DNA of 64,000 nt from Nocardia cyriacigeorgica. Lineage in GTDB: Bacteria > Actinomycetota > Actinomycetes > Mycobacteriales > Mycobacteriaceae. The notes under the pieces are model-generated. The model was not told the DNA's origin. It searched no databases and saw nothing but the letters and a program-made list of their open reading frames with translations. Shown piece after piece: positions 40,600 through 48,373 of this stretch (positions are counted from its first letter, which is position 1; each line of letters opens with the position of its first letter). The stretch is from contig NZ_JARWNX010000059.1 in assembly GCF_029868385.1 (NCBI RefSeq), positions 1 to 64,000 on the forward strand. Direction: 5' to 3'. The translations under genes were made by a program, and so were the position numbers.

Positions 40600-41163
40600 T
40601 CAGAAGAGCGTCGGTTCGCCGATGCCCGGCGTGCGCTCGATCTGTAGGAGCCGCTGTTTGGTGTCGATGCCACCGGGGGCGGAGAAACCGTGCAGCCCAT
40701 GGTCGGAGGCCAGGACTCGGTGGCAGGGGATGATCAGCGGAATCGGGTTGCGGCCGAGTGCTTGCCCGACGGCTTGGGCCGCGCCGACGGCGCCGACGCG
40801 TTCGGCGACCCCGCCGTAGGTGAGGGTGCGGCCCGGGGCGATATCGCGCGTGACCTCGTACACCGAACGATGGAACTGCGGGATCGTGCTGATGTCCAGG
40901 GGGATCCAGCGCAGATCGTCCAGTTCGCCGGCCAGATGTGCCCGCACGCCCGCGATGGCGTCGGCGATCACGCCGTCGGGTTCGGATTCCTGGATGGCGC
41001 CGAACTCCGGGCTGTCGCGAGTGATCTGCGCGCGCGTGGCCTGCGCGCTCGCCTCGGGGAGCCGAAATCGCACGACCGCGTCCGCGCGCCATGCGATCGC
41101 GCACGTTCCGATCGCGGTATCGAACAGGGCCGCCACCACCGGCGGGCCACCTGGTGCGTTCAT
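40600..41163 (-). CDS. ogt: Methylated-DNA-protein-cysteine methyltransferase
   Basis: Suicide DNA repair protein that moves the methyl group from O6-methylguanine to its own Cys. The acceptor is Cys147 in IIPCHRV; the DNA-binding helix is GGVAERVGAVGAAQAVGQALG with the Asn-Pro-Ile that follows. 187 residues from ATG 41163. The frame extends upstream without similarity. No Ada domain is fused. Confidence 0.95.
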   Translation of the reverse strand: MNAPGGPPVVAALFDTAIGTCAIAWRADAVVRFRLPEASAQATRAQITRDSPEFGAIQESEPDGVIADAIAGVRAHLAGELDDLRWIPLDISTIPQFHRSVYEVTRDIAPGRTLTYGGVAERVGAVGAAQAVGQALGRNPIPLIIPCHRVLASDHGLHGFSAPGGIDTKQRLLQIERTPGIGEPTLF

Positions 41164-41243
41164 GGGTGACAGTCTGCCCGGTGCCACCGACACATTCGGT
41201 ACGTGCGGTCCAGTCGCATCAACTGGACTGTACGAGGGCTTCG

Positions 41244-41483
41244 TCAGGAGCGTTGCCGCCATCGCGCGGAGGGAGTCCACTCGGGCTCGCACTGATGCGC
41301 GTACACGGCGGCGATATCGCGAAAAAGACGCTGCTCATCGTAATGCGAAACAGGGAGGTTGCTGATCGGATCGCGCGGACGCAACCGGTCCACATCCTGC
41401 CCATCCGCAGCACGCCGCGGCGCGTAGTAGTAGGCCGACAAGCTGAAGGTCACGATGACGAAGAGGGTGACGAGGAAGGTCAT
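41244..41483 (-). CDS. Small single-helix membrane protein
   Basis: 79 residues from ATG 41483: one N-terminal membrane helix (TFLVTLFVIVTFSLSAYYY) and a charged cytosolic tail with HYDEQRLFRDIAAVYAHQ. No family recognised. It is divergent from the MocR regulator, 61 bases apart, which makes it a candidate target, since MocR proteins often control a neighbouring gene. The frame runs on upstream into the regulator region without support. Confidence 0.5.
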   Translation of the reverse strand: MTFLVTLFVIVTFSLSAYYYAPRRAADGQDVDRLRPRDPISNLPVSHYDEQRLFRDIAAVYAHQCEPEWTPSARWRQRS

Positions 41484-41544
41484 TTCCCCAGCGTGCGCCG
41501 ACTGGCCTTGCCGATAAAGAGCCAATGCCCCGATACTGGACTGT

Positions 41545-43029
41545 ATGGCGACACGTGTGATCGGTGCGGCGGGCCTGGCTCGCGACCTCGGCAGCTGGCG
41601 TGATCCGGAGGCCGAAGGGGCCCGCAAACCCGCGCGTCCGGCCTATCTGGCGTTGGCGGAGGGGATTCGCCTGCTCATCCACGACGGTCGCGCCCCGCTG
41701 GGTATCGCGTTGCCGAGCGAACGTGATCTCGCCACCACCCTCGGCGTCAGCCGCACCACCATCACCTCCACCTACTCCCTGCTGCGTGAGCACGGCTATC
41801 TGATCACCCGACAGGGTTCGCGCAGCACCGTCGCACTACCGCCGACCGTCCAGCACGACGGCAGTAGACCGGCCAAGGGCATCCTGGCGATGATGGGTGG
41901 GGCCGATCAGCCGACGGTCGATCTCACCTACGCCGCCATGACCGCGCCGCCCGAGATGGAGGCGGCGTATGCGACAGCGCTACAAGGTATTCCGTCCTAC
42001 CTCGGCACCCACGGCATGGACCCGGTCGGTGTGCTCGCGCTCCGCGAGGCGGTGGCGCGTCGCTACACCGAGCGCGGACTTCCCACCGATGCGGACCAGA
42101 TCCTGGTGACGCTCGGTGCGCAGCACGGACTTCGGCTGCTGCTCAATGTGCTCGCCCCGCCCGCCGCGCGCGTCCTGATCGATCACCCCACCTACCCCAA
42201 TGCCATCGAAGCCATCCGCGATGTCGGCGCACGCCCGGTCCCGGTGCCGCTGCGTCCGGAGTCCGGGTGGGATCTCGATGGAATCCGTAGCGCAGCAAGG
42301 CAAACCGCGGCCACCCTGGCCTATCTGGTACCCGATTTCAACAATCCGACCGGCCTGCTCATGCCCGCCGAGGATCGCGCCGAACTCGCCGCCATCGCCC
42401 GTGACACCCGCATGTCCATCATCATCGACGAGTCCATGGCCGACCTGGCCCTCACCGATGCCACCCCACCTCCGCCGACCGCCGCGTTCGCCCGTGGCGC
42501 CGAGATCATCACCATCGGTTCGGCATCGAAATCGTTCTGGGGCGGCCTGCGCGTCGGCTGGATCCGTGCGGGTCAGTCCCTGATCACCCGCCTGCTCGGC
42601 ATCCGCGCCACCGTCGACCTCGGCACCCCCGTCATGGATCAGCTGGCCACGACCCACCTGCTCGAACACGCCGACACCATCCTCACCCACCGCCGCGCCC
42701 AACTCCGCGATCAACGCGCGGCCCTGCTCACCGCCCTGTCCGAGCACCTGCCGGACTGGCAGGTCGCCGCGGGCGCGGGTGGAATGTCGGTCTGGGCCCA
42801 GCTACCGGCCCCGGTCTCCACGGCCTTGGCCGCGACCGCCCCGAACCACGGCGTCCTCCTCGCGGCCGGACCCAGGTTCGGCGTCCAGGGCGCCTTCGAA
42901 CGCTTCGTCCGCCTCCCCTTCACCCACCCCACCGCCGACCTGCACCGCGCGGTCGAATCGATCGCGGTCGCCTACGCGGCCCTCAGCCCTCGCGCAGCGG
43001 AACCGCTGCAACCGCTGACCTGCTACTGA
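41545..43029 (+). CDS. MocR-type GntR-family regulator with aminotransferase-like domain
   Basis: 494 residues: a GntR winged helix (about 30-100; LPSERDLATTLGVSRTTIT) fused to a fold-type I PLP domain (about 125-480). The PLP Lys is Lys329 in GSASKSFWGGLRVGW, with DFNNPTG upstream. MocR proteins sense PLP or amino-compound ligands rather than catalyse. GATACT ends seven bases before the ATG, suggesting a leaderless start. Resembles the YczR group. Ends at a 46-bp palindrome. Confidence 0.9.
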   Translation: MATRVIGAAGLARDLGSWRDPEAEGARKPARPAYLALAEGIRLLIHDGRAPLGIALPSERDLATTLGVSRTTITSTYSLLREHGYLITRQGSRSTVALPPTVQHDGSRPAKGILAMMGGADQPTVDLTYAAMTAPPEMEAAYATALQGIPSYLGTHGMDPVGVLALREAVARRYTERGLPTDADQILVTLGAQHGLRLLLNVLAPPAARVLIDHPTYPNAIEAIRDVGARPVPVPLRPESGWDLDGIRSAARQTAATLAYLVPDFNNPTGLLMPAEDRAELAAIARDTRMSIIIDESMADLALTDATPPPPTAAFARGAEIITIGSASKSFWGGLRVGWIRAGQSLITRLLGIRATVDLGTPVMDQLATTHLLEHADTILTHRRAQLRDQRAALLTALSEHLPDWQVAAGAGGMSVWAQLPAPVSTALAATAPNHGVLLAAGPRFGVQGAFERFVRLPFTHPTADLHRAVESIAVAYAALSPRAAEPLQPLTCY

Positions 43030-43056
43030 GTGCCCAATGTAGGCGGAACTTGCTGT

Positions 43057-43102
43057 GCGCCGGTACGGCCACGCTGTCCGGACAGCGTGGCCGTACCGGC
43101 GC
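43057..43102. terminator. 46-bp perfect palindrome between convergent genes
   Basis: Two 23-base arms meet with no loop: the left arm ends ACGCTGTCC and the right starts GGACAGCGT. As RNA it folds into a very stable hairpin. It sits between the stops of the MocR gene and the reverse-strand racemase gene, so a shared bidirectional terminator is likely, although no T-run follows on either side. Confidence 0.7.
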
Positions 43103-43108
43103 GGGAAC

Positions 43109-44203
43109 TCAGTCCGCCCAGACCGATTCGATCGGTGTCGCCGCAGTAGGCGGCGGGGTCGGGGTGGGGTTGGGGGTGCGGGAGAAGCGTGGGGCCGGTG
43201 CGTGCTGGGTGATGTTCTCCAGGTCGAGCAGGGATTCGCGGGCCACGATGTGGTCGTTCTCGGTCGCTTCCTCGAAGGTCAGCACCGGGGTGACGCAGGC
43301 GTCGGTGCCGATGAAGATCTCGGTCCACTCGTCGCGGGTCTTGGTGCGGAAGCGTTCGGCGAACAGCTTTTTCAGGGTGTCCTGGCCTGCGGGATCGATC
43401 TGGAACGGCAGACCTTCGGGGTCGATGCCGAGACCGGCCAGCAGCTGGGCGTAGAACTGCGGTTCGATGGCGCCGACGGCCATATGCTTGCCGTCGGCGG
43501 TTTCGTAGGTGTCGTAGAACGACATGCCCGTGTCCAGCAGGTTCACGCCGCGTTCGTCGGACCACGCGCCGGAACCGCGCATACCCCAGATCATATGCGA
43601 AAGAGCAAGGGCCCCATCGACCATCGCGGCGTCGATGACCTGCCCCTTACCGGAGTTCTGCCGTTCCACCAGCGCGGCGAGGATGCCGAACACCAGGAAC
43701 ATCGAGCCGCCACCGAAATCGCCGACCATGTTCAGCGGCGGCACCGGGCGTTCGCCCTTACGGCCGATGGCGTGCAGGACGCCGGTGAGGCTGATGTAGT
43801 TGATGTCGTGACCGGCGCGGTCGGCCATCGGGCCGAACTGACCCCAGCCGGTCATCCGGCCGTACACCAGGCGCGGGTTACGGGCCAGCACGTCATCGGG
43901 GCCCAGGCCCATGCGTTCGGTGACGCCCGGACGGAAGCCCTCGATCAGCACATCGGCCTTGTCGAGCAGGCCCAGCACCTTCTGCACATCGGCCGGGTCC
44001 TTCAGATTGGCTTCGACGATGGTGCGGCCGCGCAGCTGCGGCCGGTCGAAGCCGCCGGGCAGCTGACCGGCCCGCTGGACCCGCACCACATCGGCGCCGA
44101 GATCGGCCAGCAGCAGTGCGGCGTGCGGACCAGGGCCGATACCGGCCAGTTCGATAACCCGGATGCCCGCGAGCGGGCCCTGCGTGGTGGATGGAGTGCT
44201 CAC
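43109..44203 (-). CDS. mcr: CoA-transferase family III, alpha-methylacyl-CoA racemase-like
   Basis: 364-residue CaiB/BaiF-fold enzyme. The catalytic set of M. tuberculosis MCR is conserved with a constant offset: His132 (AGHDINYI), Asp162 (VGDFGGGSMF) and Glu247 (AIEPQFY). MCR epimerises 2-methylacyl-CoA so that methyl-branched acids and cholesterol side chains can be oxidised. GTG start at 44203. The C-terminal 30 residues are Pro/Thr-rich and probably disordered. Upstream lies a 293-base region with no gene other than promoters. Confidence 0.9.
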   Translation of the reverse strand: MSTPSTTQGPLAGIRVIELAGIGPGPHAALLLADLGADVVRVQRAGQLPGGFDRPQLRGRTIVEANLKDPADVQKVLGLLDKADVLIEGFRPGVTERMGLGPDDVLARNPRLVYGRMTGWGQFGPMADRAGHDINYISLTGVLHAIGRKGERPVPPLNMVGDFGGGSMFLVFGILAALVERQNSGKGQVIDAAMVDGALALSHMIWGMRGSGAWSDERGVNLLDTGMSFYDTYETADGKHMAVGAIEPQFYAQLLAGLGIDPEGLPFQIDPAGQDTLKKLFAERFRTKTRDEWTEIFIGTDACVTPVLTFEEATENDHIVARESLLDLENITQHAPAPRFSRTPNPTPTPPPTAATPIESVWAD

Positions 44204-44496
44204 GCCCTACCTCGGTTCGTCGTCGAATCCTGCGCACCGGGGGCCGGTGCTCGTCGCCGGGAGCCGCCCGGTGACTGTATTGACAGTACGACAATAACCT
44301 GGACCTACGGTACCGGTGCCTCCGTGCTGCATGACCTCGTCCGGTACGACAGAATTCGGACACAAGGTTCGCCCGGCGATCGGGGGGAGCGTCGGCGCCG
44401 TAGTCGCCCGCGTTGTCCGGGTTGAGCGGTGCGGCGGCATCAATGCCGGTGGGGTCGGGCCGATGGCTACCGCGCCGACAACGGAGGGACGAGACA

Positions 44497-44979
44497 GTGA
44501 GTGTGTGGGGCGAGATCGTCGTCGGCCTGGTGATTCTGGTCGGCCTGCTCGGGATCGTCATCCCGATCCTGCCCGGCGTGGTACTGATCTTCGGCGCGAT
44601 CGCCGTATGGGCCTTCCTCACCGGCGGCGCCACCGCCTGGACGGTCTTCGCGATAAGCACTGTCCTGCTGGTGATCTCGGGCGTCATCAAATACACCTGG
44701 CCCGGACGGAAACTGAAGGAAGCGGGCGTCCCCAACCGCTCCCTCTACCTCGGCGCCGTTCTCGGCATTATCGGCTTCTTCGTCATCCCCGTCGTGGGCT
44801 TGTTCGTGGGATTCATTGCCGGGGTGTACATCTCCGAACTTCAGCGCGTCCGCGGCCAACGTTTGGCCTGGCAGTCCACCTGGCACGCGGTCAAGGGTGT
44901 CGGGCTGTCGATCCTGGTCGAACTGCTCGGGGCGCTGCTCGCATCGGGCCTGTGGTTGATCGGCGCTTTCGTCGCCTGA
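44497..44979 (+). CDS. DUF456 membrane protein
   Basis: 160 residues with about four to five membrane helices. VGLLGIVIPILPGVVLIFGAIAVWAF and GAVLGIIGFFVIPVVGLFVGFIAGVY are characteristic of DUF456, a glycine-zipper-like family. Function unknown. CGGAGGGA about eight bases upstream fixes the GTG start (MSVWGEI). Alone on its strand, 117 bases before the next small membrane gene. Confidence 0.82.
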   Translation: MSVWGEIVVGLVILVGLLGIVIPILPGVVLIFGAIAVWAFLTGGATAWTVFAISTVLLVISGVIKYTWPGRKLKEAGVPNRSLYLGAVLGIIGFFVIPVVGLFVGFIAGVYISELQRVRGQRLAWQSTWHAVKGVGLSILVELLGALLASGLWLIGAFVA

Positions 44980-45096
44980 CGGTTGGTACGCGAGTGACGG
45001 CGTAAGGGTTCCGCAAGGGTTCGGCAAGGGGTGGGCGGTTTGCTTTCGGTCGTCCGGTGCTGCGTTGGCGCCGCGTGATGACTCGGGAGGAACGCC

Positions 45097-45420
45097 ATGT
45101 TCGACTGGTACGTCTGGATGCTCGTGGTCAGCGGCCTCATCATGATCGTGATGGCTGCTGTGAAGGGTGGGCAGAGTGAGGCGTCCCGGTGGCTCAACGG
45201 CGCCTTCGGCGCCGGATTCCTCGCCTACGCGGGATATCTGGCGTTTGTCTTCGAAGGCGGCAGCTATCTGATCTTCTTCCAGGCGTTCATCGTGCCGGTG
45301 CTGATGGTGGTGAACTTCGTCCGCTCGACCGATTGGACCGCCCTCACCACCAGGCCGACCCCGACGCAGCAGGCGTGGCGCGCCTATCAGAAGGAGCAGG
45401 AGCGGCTCGCGAAGCTCTGA
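45097..45420 (+). CDS. Small three-helix membrane protein
   Basis: 107 residues with three hydrophobic segments (WMLVVSGLIMIVMAAV, GAGFLAYAGYLAFVF, LIFFQAFIVPVLMVVNFV) and a charged tail RAYQKEQERLAKL. No family recognised. GGGAGGAA precedes the ATG by five bases. It could be a scaffold or stress-related small membrane protein. Its stop is 33 bases before the convergent toxin gene. Confidence 0.6.
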   Translation: MFDWYVWMLVVSGLIMIVMAAVKGGQSEASRWLNGAFGAGFLAYAGYLAFVFEGGSYLIFFQAFIVPVLMVVNFVRSTDWTALTTRPTPTQQAWRAYQKEQERLAKL

Positions 45421-45453
45421 CCGAAAGACCGCCGGACCGGGCCAGCCGGATCT

Positions 45454-45873
45454 TCAGGCATTCCACGGGTCGATCAGCGGTACGCCCATCGGAGTGAAAT
45501 CCTTGACGTTCCGCGTAACGAGCGTCATGCCGTGCTCGCTCGCAGTTGCGGCGATCATCGTGTCCCGTTCAGGGCGGGGGTCCGGTACGTGAAACCGAGC
45601 GGCGCGGCGTGCAGATGCCAGATCGAGGTCGAGAATCCGGCCCGCGAATGTGTCGAGAACCTCTTCGTCGAGCCACGTTCGGAGCCGCTTTCCTTGGATC
45701 GAATCACGTCGTTCGATTCGGCCGATCCCGATCTCGATCTCCATCACGGTAATGACACTCAAGTACAGTTCGGACGGCCGTCGTCCGCCGATCCACGCTC
45801 GGACCGATGGGCTCGCGATGCGTGACGATTTCCGGAGTTCACTGAGGACGTTGGTGTCGAGCAGAAATGTCAC
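45454..45873 (-). CDS. vapC: VapC-type PIN-domain toxin
   Basis: 139-residue PIN-domain ribonuclease toxin. The Mg-binding acidic residues are present: Asp6 in LLDTNVLSEL, a Glu in VMEIEIGI and an Asp in ERDTMIAATA. Related toxins cut tRNA or rRNA at defined sites. The start overlaps the antitoxin stop by four bases (ATGA), so synthesis is coupled. Similar in build to the FitB/VapC group that pairs with Phd-type antitoxins. Confidence 0.92.
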   Translation of the reverse strand: MTFLLDTNVLSELRKSSRIASPSVRAWIGGRRPSELYLSVITVMEIEIGIGRIERRDSIQGKRLRTWLDEEVLDTFAGRILDLDLASARRAARFHVPDPRPERDTMIAATASEHGMTLVTRNVKDFTPMGVPLIDPWNA

Positions 45874-46112
45874 AGCGGCGGAATCTTCGTTTCGACGTGC
45901 AGCGGAGCGGGATCGAAATCGATGTCGTCGTCCTCCATGCTCAACCGGGCCAGGATGTCCTGGCTGTCGGCGCGCAATCGCCGATACTCCTCGATCGAGA
46001 GCAGGACGAAGGCGTCCGCGCCGCGATCAGTGATCACGACCGGGCCTTCGGCCGCTGCGCGCTTGGCAGCGCTGACGTCGCGATTGAACTCGCGTGCACT
46101 CATCGTGGTCAT
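45870..46112 (-). CDS. Phd/YefM-type antitoxin
   Basis: 80 residues from ATG 46112 (a GTG at 46118 adds two). The N-terminal Phd/YefM DNA-binding domain is clear (MSAREFNRDVSAAKRAA and VVITDRGADAFVLLSIEEYRRL), followed by an acidic C-terminus (MEDDDIDFDPAP) that should neutralise the toxin. AGGAGG lies directly upstream. The gene is preceded by a perfect 28-bp palindrome, the expected site for autorepression by the toxin-antitoxin complex. Confidence 0.92.
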   Translation of the reverse strand: MTTMSAREFNRDVSAAKRAAAEGPVVITDRGADAFVLLSIEEYRRLRADSQDILARLSMEDDDIDFDPAPLHVETKIPPL

Positions 46113-46120
46113 CGACACCT

Positions 46121-46148
46121 CCTAATGTAGGTACGTACCTACATTAGG
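46121..46148. promoter_or_regulatory. 28-bp perfect palindrome, toxin-antitoxin operator
   Basis: CCTAATGTAGGTAC at 46121-46134 is followed by its exact complement. It lies at the antitoxin start, overlapping the ribosome binding site region, with TAATGTAGG as the likely half-site. Its place and symmetry fit autoregulation by a Phd-type antitoxin. Confidence 0.85.
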
Positions 46149-46279
46149 GCACCGGCGGTCCCTGCGCCAGGAATATTCCGACTCCGAGGCCGTGGGCGGA
46201 CAGGGTTCTCTGCGCCAGGCCATCTGCCTGAGGAGTCTGGTGCGCAGCCGGTGCTGAGGCCCGAACTACCCTCGGCTGT

Positions 46280-46669
46280 GTGCGCGACAGGATCCATCCG
46301 TCTCGGGAATCGATGCTGCGCGCGGCACGGATGGCGGATGTGGTTCACGAAGAGTGGATGCAGGACTGGCCGGTCGAGGTGTCGGATCCGGAACGGTTGG
46401 ACGAGTTCGTCGGGCTGCTCGTCGCGAACAAGACGGATGGGGAGTTGGCGTACTGGTTACTGAATCTGGTGCTCGAGTCGGCGGGTGGGCGAGACGATCT
46501 TCGTGAGCGGGCCGAGTCGCTGACCGAAGTGCTGGTCGAGGTGCTGGAGGCTGCGGAGGCACCGGCGATAGCTGGAGTGCTCGAGTACTGGGCCTGCTCG
46601 GGCGAAGACCCTGACGAGTGGTTTCCGGTGACTCCATGCGTTCGGGAGGCTCGGCGGCGTATCGGGTAG
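46280..46669 (+). CDS. Hypothetical helical protein
   Basis: 129 residues, GTG start, mostly helical and acidic: DWPVEVSDPERLDEFVGLLV, WLLNLVLESAGG and LTEVLVEVLEAAEAPAIAGVLEYWAC. Ends with EWFPVTPCVREARRRIG. The size and acidic helices are like immunity or antitoxin proteins, but no family was recognised and no effector is adjacent. No ribosome binding site is seen. Confidence 0.55.
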   Translation: MRDRIHPSRESMLRAARMADVVHEEWMQDWPVEVSDPERLDEFVGLLVANKTDGELAYWLLNLVLESAGGRDDLRERAESLTEVLVEVLEAAEAPAIAGVLEYWACSGEDPDEWFPVTPCVREARRRIG

Positions 46670-46748
46670 GGCGGTGGCAGTCCGAGTTTGAGCGTTCACG
46701 GCGTGGGTAGCTGAATCGGAGACCCATATCGAGAGGAAGCAGCTCCAC

Positions 46749-47153
46749 ATGTTCAACGCCAGGAAGATGATCGCGGTAGGTGCGGGTGCACTCGGAATCG
46801 CGGCGGGTACAGCGGTTCTGCTCCCGGCCACCGCGTCCGCGGCAACCTACGGCGGTCAGTGTGGCTCCGGATTCAAGGTCATCGACTCGCATGAACTGAA
46901 GGGCGGCACGGTCTTCCTCACCTACAACGGATCGAAGAACTGCGTTGTCACCGTGCGTGACCAGCCGGGAGACCCGATACGGATGGGTGCGGGCCTGCGG
47001 CTGTCGTCCGACCACGACAAAGAGGTCATCGATGACGATCAGTACAAGGAGTACGCGGGCCCGGTGACGGTCGAGGCGAAGGGGCAGTGCATCGACTGGG
47101 GTGGCCTCATCGGTGACGACAAGTGGCAGACCTTCAAGGTGCACTGCGGCTGA
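46749..47153 (+). CDS. Small secreted protein, spore-associated protein A-like
   Basis: 134 residues: a signal peptide (KMIAVGAGALGIAAGTAVLL, cleaved near ASA) and a mature part of about 100 residues with four Cys. YGGQCGSGFKVIDS, GGTVFLTYNG, KNCVVTVR and AGPVTVEAKGQCIDWGG match the Streptomyces SapA-like family in order. Probably a small disulfide-bonded beta protein on the outside of the cell; role unknown, and the organism is not expected to make Streptomyces-type spores. GAGAGGAAGCA lies upstream of the ATG. Confidence 0.75.
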   Translation: MFNARKMIAVGAGALGIAAGTAVLLPATASAATYGGQCGSGFKVIDSHELKGGTVFLTYNGSKNCVVTVRDQPGDPIRMGAGLRLSSDHDKEVIDDDQYKEYAGPVTVEAKGQCIDWGGLIGDDKWQTFKVHCG

Positions 47154-47325
47154 GGGGTGTGGTTCCGAGTGGTTGCCGCGCCTCGCAACCACTCGCCCAC
47201 CGCCGCGATGACCGGCGCTCGGGTTCCGGTCGAAGGCGCACCATCGAGGAAACCGCACGCCTCCCGCGCCGCTGTATACGGTTTGCCCACCGGGCGGTGT
47301 CAGTGCCCGTCGCTACGGTCACCGT

Positions 47326-47949
47326 ATGACCCATCCCGCTCCGCGCACCTTCGATCAGGTGTGGACTCATTTCCTGCATCAGCTCGGCAGGTACTCGCCC
47401 GCCTCCGTCGAGACCCTGCAACCTGGCGCCACCGCCGAGCAGATCGCGCATCTGGAAGCTGTCCTGGGTTTCGATCTGCACCCCGACGTTCGGGCACTAC
47501 TCGAACATCACAACGGCGCTGCGTATGTCGACGGGAATGCCGTCGAAGGTGCCGAATTCCTGCCTATGGGGTACATGCTCGACCCGATCGACCAGATCCT
47601 CGTCGGTCACGATTCGCGAACCACCTTCAGCGCCGAGAACCGAGCAATGGGCATACCCGAGGAGGCCCTCTACGGCCATGGCCACCAATGGGTTCCGATC
47701 GCTCACTCCATCGACGCCGGTATCTTGTTCGTCGAGCACCGCCCCGGGCCGACCTACGGTCATGTCATCGAATTGGGTATCGGCTCGGGCGCCTTCGAAG
47801 GCACTCTGTGGGCCGATACGCTGCTCGGATTCTTCGACGCCCTCACGCACTCCCTCGACACCCGCACCCCCTTTCACGACCAGACCCCCGGCGTGTGGGA
47901 GTCGAACCGCACCGAGAAGGTCTATTTGCGCTGGAACTGGGAAGAGTGA
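47326..47949 (+). CDS. SMI1/KNR4 family protein
   Basis: 207 residues with the SUKH (SMI1/KNR4) pattern: GATAEQIAHLEAVLGFDLHPDVRALLEHHNG near the N-terminus, then GAEFLPMGYML and a C-terminal HVIELGIGSGAFEGTLWADTLLGFFDAL. SUKH proteins are often immunity proteins against contact-dependent nuclease toxins, but many stand alone, as here. TACGGT ends six bases before the ATG, so a leaderless start is likely. Confidence 0.8.
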   Translation: MTHPAPRTFDQVWTHFLHQLGRYSPASVETLQPGATAEQIAHLEAVLGFDLHPDVRALLEHHNGAAYVDGNAVEGAEFLPMGYMLDPIDQILVGHDSRTTFSAENRAMGIPEEALYGHGHQWVPIAHSIDAGILFVEHRPGPTYGHVIELGIGSGAFEGTLWADTLLGFFDALTHSLDTRTPFHDQTPGVWESNRTEKVYLRWNWEE

Positions 47950-48001
47950 ACCATCCCCGACACCCTTCGTACGAGCCCGGGTAACCGGGATCAGGGACGT
48001 C

Positions 48002-48373
48002 TCAGGCGGCGGCGAGGAGAGAGAATTCGCCTGCTTCGATACCTGCGGTGAAGGCGTCCCATTCCTGGGCCGTGTAGGTGAGGGCGGTGCCGTCTGGGGC
48101 GCGGAGGGTCATCTCGCCGGTGCTGGTCGGGGTGAACGAGGCGACCCCGGGCAGTGAGCGGTTTGTGCGCTCGGTTGCTGCGGTCAAGAAGCCGGACCAG
48201 GCGGTGAAGGGGATGGTGATTACCGGCTGCCTGACCGTGGCTCCGTTCGTGGTGCGGCGATGCTTGCTGTCCCGGATGAGCGCCGAACCGGTGCTGAACC
48301 GGACTTCTACGCAGTTGTTCGACGATGCGGAGAAGGAGGACTTGAACCAGCCGCCTCGTAGTGTGGTGCTCAT
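48002..48373 (-). CDS. DUF397 protein with duplicated C-terminal half
   Basis: 123 residues. The opening GGWFKSSFSASSNNCVEV and RDSK are the DUF397 signature. The family's usual ending (LTFTxxEWxAFLxGVKxGEF) appears twice, as ITIPFTAWSGFLTAA and LTYTAQEWDAFTAGIEAGEF. DUF397 proteins pair with XRE/DUF5753 regulators in actinobacteria and modulate them. It overlaps the stop of the XRE gene by four bases, as usual for such pairs. Confidence 0.88.
   Translation of the reverse strand: MSTTLRGGWFKSSFSASSNNCVEVRFSTGSALIRDSKHRRTTNGATVRQPVITIPFTAWSGFLTAATERTNRSLPGVASFTPTSTGEMTLRAPDGTALTYTAQEWDAFTAGIEAGEFSLLAAA

Noticed and set aside
40434..40700. 88-codon frame upstream of the NlpC/P60 gene
   Set aside because: It overlaps the end of ogt, has no ribosome binding site and an unusual composition; the region is more likely a promoter.
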